This document shows, piece by piece, positions 63,230-64,000 of a stretch of DNA of 64,000 bases. The notes under the pieces were generated by a model that was not told where the DNA came from, ran no database searches, and was given only the letters and a program-made list of their open reading frames with translations. Source of the stretch: Paenibacillus sp. FSL K6-0276 (GTDB lineage Bacteria; Bacillota; Bacilli; Paenibacillales; Paenibacillaceae); contig NZ_CP150276.1 of the NCBI RefSeq assembly GCF_037977235.1, positions 2,046,001 to 2,110,000 of the forward strand, written 5' to 3'. How positions within the stretch are numbered: position 1 is the first letter of the stretch; the number at the start of each line of letters is the position of its first letter. The position numbers and the translations under genes are program-made.

Positions 63230-64000
63230 CTGGTCCCTCTAGGCGAATTGTTATCATAGGCGGTGGGCTGAGTGGACTCAGCGCCGCCTTTTACATTCGT
63301 AAGTTTTACAAAGAAGCTGGCATGAAACCTGATATTGTACTGTTAGAGAAAGACAAGACACTTGGCGGGAAGATCGAAACATTACACCGGGATGGATTTG
63401 TGATTGAGAAAGGTCCGGATTCTTTTTTAGCTAGTAAAACAGAGATGATCGATCTGGCTAAGGAATTGGAGCTGGATCACGAACTGGTGAACACAAATTC
63501 AAAGGCAGAGATGAACTATATACTGCAGCGTGACAAGCTTCATCCTATGCCTTCCGGTCTTGTGCTTGGAATCCCTACGGAACTCAAACCATTTTTATCA
63601 AGTGGACTGGTTTCATTTGGTGGCAAAATACGCGCGCTGATGGATTTAATTCTTCCTCCTAAGCGGAGTAGTGAAGATGAATCCCTCGGCCAGCTGATTG
63701 AGCGTCGTTTAGGTACAGAAGTGATGGAGAATTTGACCGAACCGCTATTAACCGGTCTGTATGCAGGTGATATACGCAAAGTCAGCCTACAGGCTACCTT
63801 TCCGCAATTAGGAGAAGTAGAGCGGCAGTATGGTAGTCTTATTCGTGGAATCATTACAGAGCGGAAGTCGACCAAGACAAATAAGAGCACAAAGAGCAGC
63901 ACTTTTCTGACATTTCGAAAAGGACTACAAAGTCTCGTGCATGGCTTGATTCATGAACTACATGATGTAGAACAGCGAACCGAAGCTGCGGTGGTCTCTA
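63226..64000 (+). CDS. hemY: Coproporphyrinogen III / protoporphyrinogen oxidase (3' truncated)
   Basis: The ATG overlaps the hemH stop and the frame stays open to the end of the window (258 codons visible). The FAD-binding dinucleotide loop is VIIGGGLSGLSAAFYI at residues 8-23, followed by the GG-doublet region LLEKDKTLGGKI, DGFVIEKGPDSFL, and LTEPLLTGLYAGDIRKVS, which is characteristic of HemY. It oxidises coproporphyrinogen III in the coproporphyrin-dependent pathway, the step before the ferrochelatase. A lysine/threonine-rich insert (KSTKTNKSTKSS) near residue 220 is unusual. Confidence 0.93.
   Translation, partial: MTGPSRRIVIIGGGLSGLSAAFYIRKFYKEAGMKPDIVLLEKDKTLGGKIETLHRDGFVIEKGPDSFLASKTEMIDLAKELELDHELVNTNSKAEMNYILQRDKLHPMPSGLVLGIPTELKPFLSSGLVSFGGKIRALMDLILPPKRSSEDESLGQLIERRLGTEVMENLTEPLLTGLYAGDIRKVSLQATFPQLGEVERQYGSLIRGIITERKSTKTNKSTKSSTFLTFRKGLQSLVHGLIHELHDVEQRTEAAVVS

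Overview
The window looks like a chromosome segment of a low-to-mid GC Firmicute, most likely Paenibacillus or a close relative. The evidence is strong Shine-Dalgarno sites with frequent TTG/GTG starts, a secreted protein with copper-amine-oxidase-type stalk repeats, an LTA-synthase family protein, YtxH/YuzB-type proteins, a Zur-controlled zinc-free L33 and a Gram-positive hemE-hemH-hemY operon. There is no phage, CRISPR array or rRNA. There is one tRNA gene, tRNA-Leu(CAG).

Layout. 1-14863 (+): a long run of carbohydrate-acid genes: the end of a dehydrogenase, a beta-propeller protein, a glycosyltransferase, three consecutive Gfo/Idh/MocA oxidoreductases, an RraA-like aldolase, a short-chain dehydrogenase (SDR), an SMP-30 lactonase, an internally deleted SDR, an internally deleted fumarylacetoacetate-hydrolase (FAH) gene, an amidohydrolase, an IlvD/Edd dehydratase, an atypical epimerase and a DapA-family lyase. 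SDR, lactonase and dehydratase fit a non-phosphorylative sugar-oxidation route, and the two broken genes are those expected to finish its diketo branch. 14990-25346: MalY-type C-S lyase, nucleoside hydrolase, GH18-like exported protein, a lipoprotein, a radical SAM enzyme, a BASS transporter and a chemotaxis receptor. 25589-29407: an isolated hisS with an elaborate leader, an HD hydrolase and a DbpA-type RNA helicase. 29585-32820: an IS30-family element that interrupts a small membrane-protein gene with perfect 4-bp target duplication, then an IS4-family element. 33245-42535: ABC exporter, MFS transporter, methyltransferase, tRNA-Leu, a PadR/DUF2812 pair, a five-PAS hybrid kinase and a broken NusG-domain-II-like gene. 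42528-47080: a zinc-response block with a CobW GTPase/permease/TIGR03943 operon divergent from rpmG and a second CobW GTPase, with a Zur box between them. 47246-60859: mixed housekeeping genes including murI, a LysM-M14 peptidase, a cysteine-free HesB-like protein, an LTA-synthase family protein and an rRNA methyltransferase. 61191-64000: hemE, hemH and the start of hemY.

The main observations beyond gene content are: (1) three modules of four small palindromes with nearly the same centre spacing (about 51, 62, 51 bp), built from two unrelated palindrome sequences, each arranged forward, forward, reverse, reverse; (2) a hisS leader with an 18-residue reading frame containing His-Tyr-Tyr-His, followed by mutually exclusive hairpins and a strong terminator, which suggests translation-coupled attenuation rather than a T-box; (3) five genes that seem to have lost an internal block, some also with frameshifts; (4) a roughly 100-bp dispersed intergenic repeat in three to five copies, one inside the hem operon leader; (5) a HesB/IscA-like protein with histidine clusters where cysteines are expected.

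All calls come from reading the sequence. No database search or folding calculation was run.
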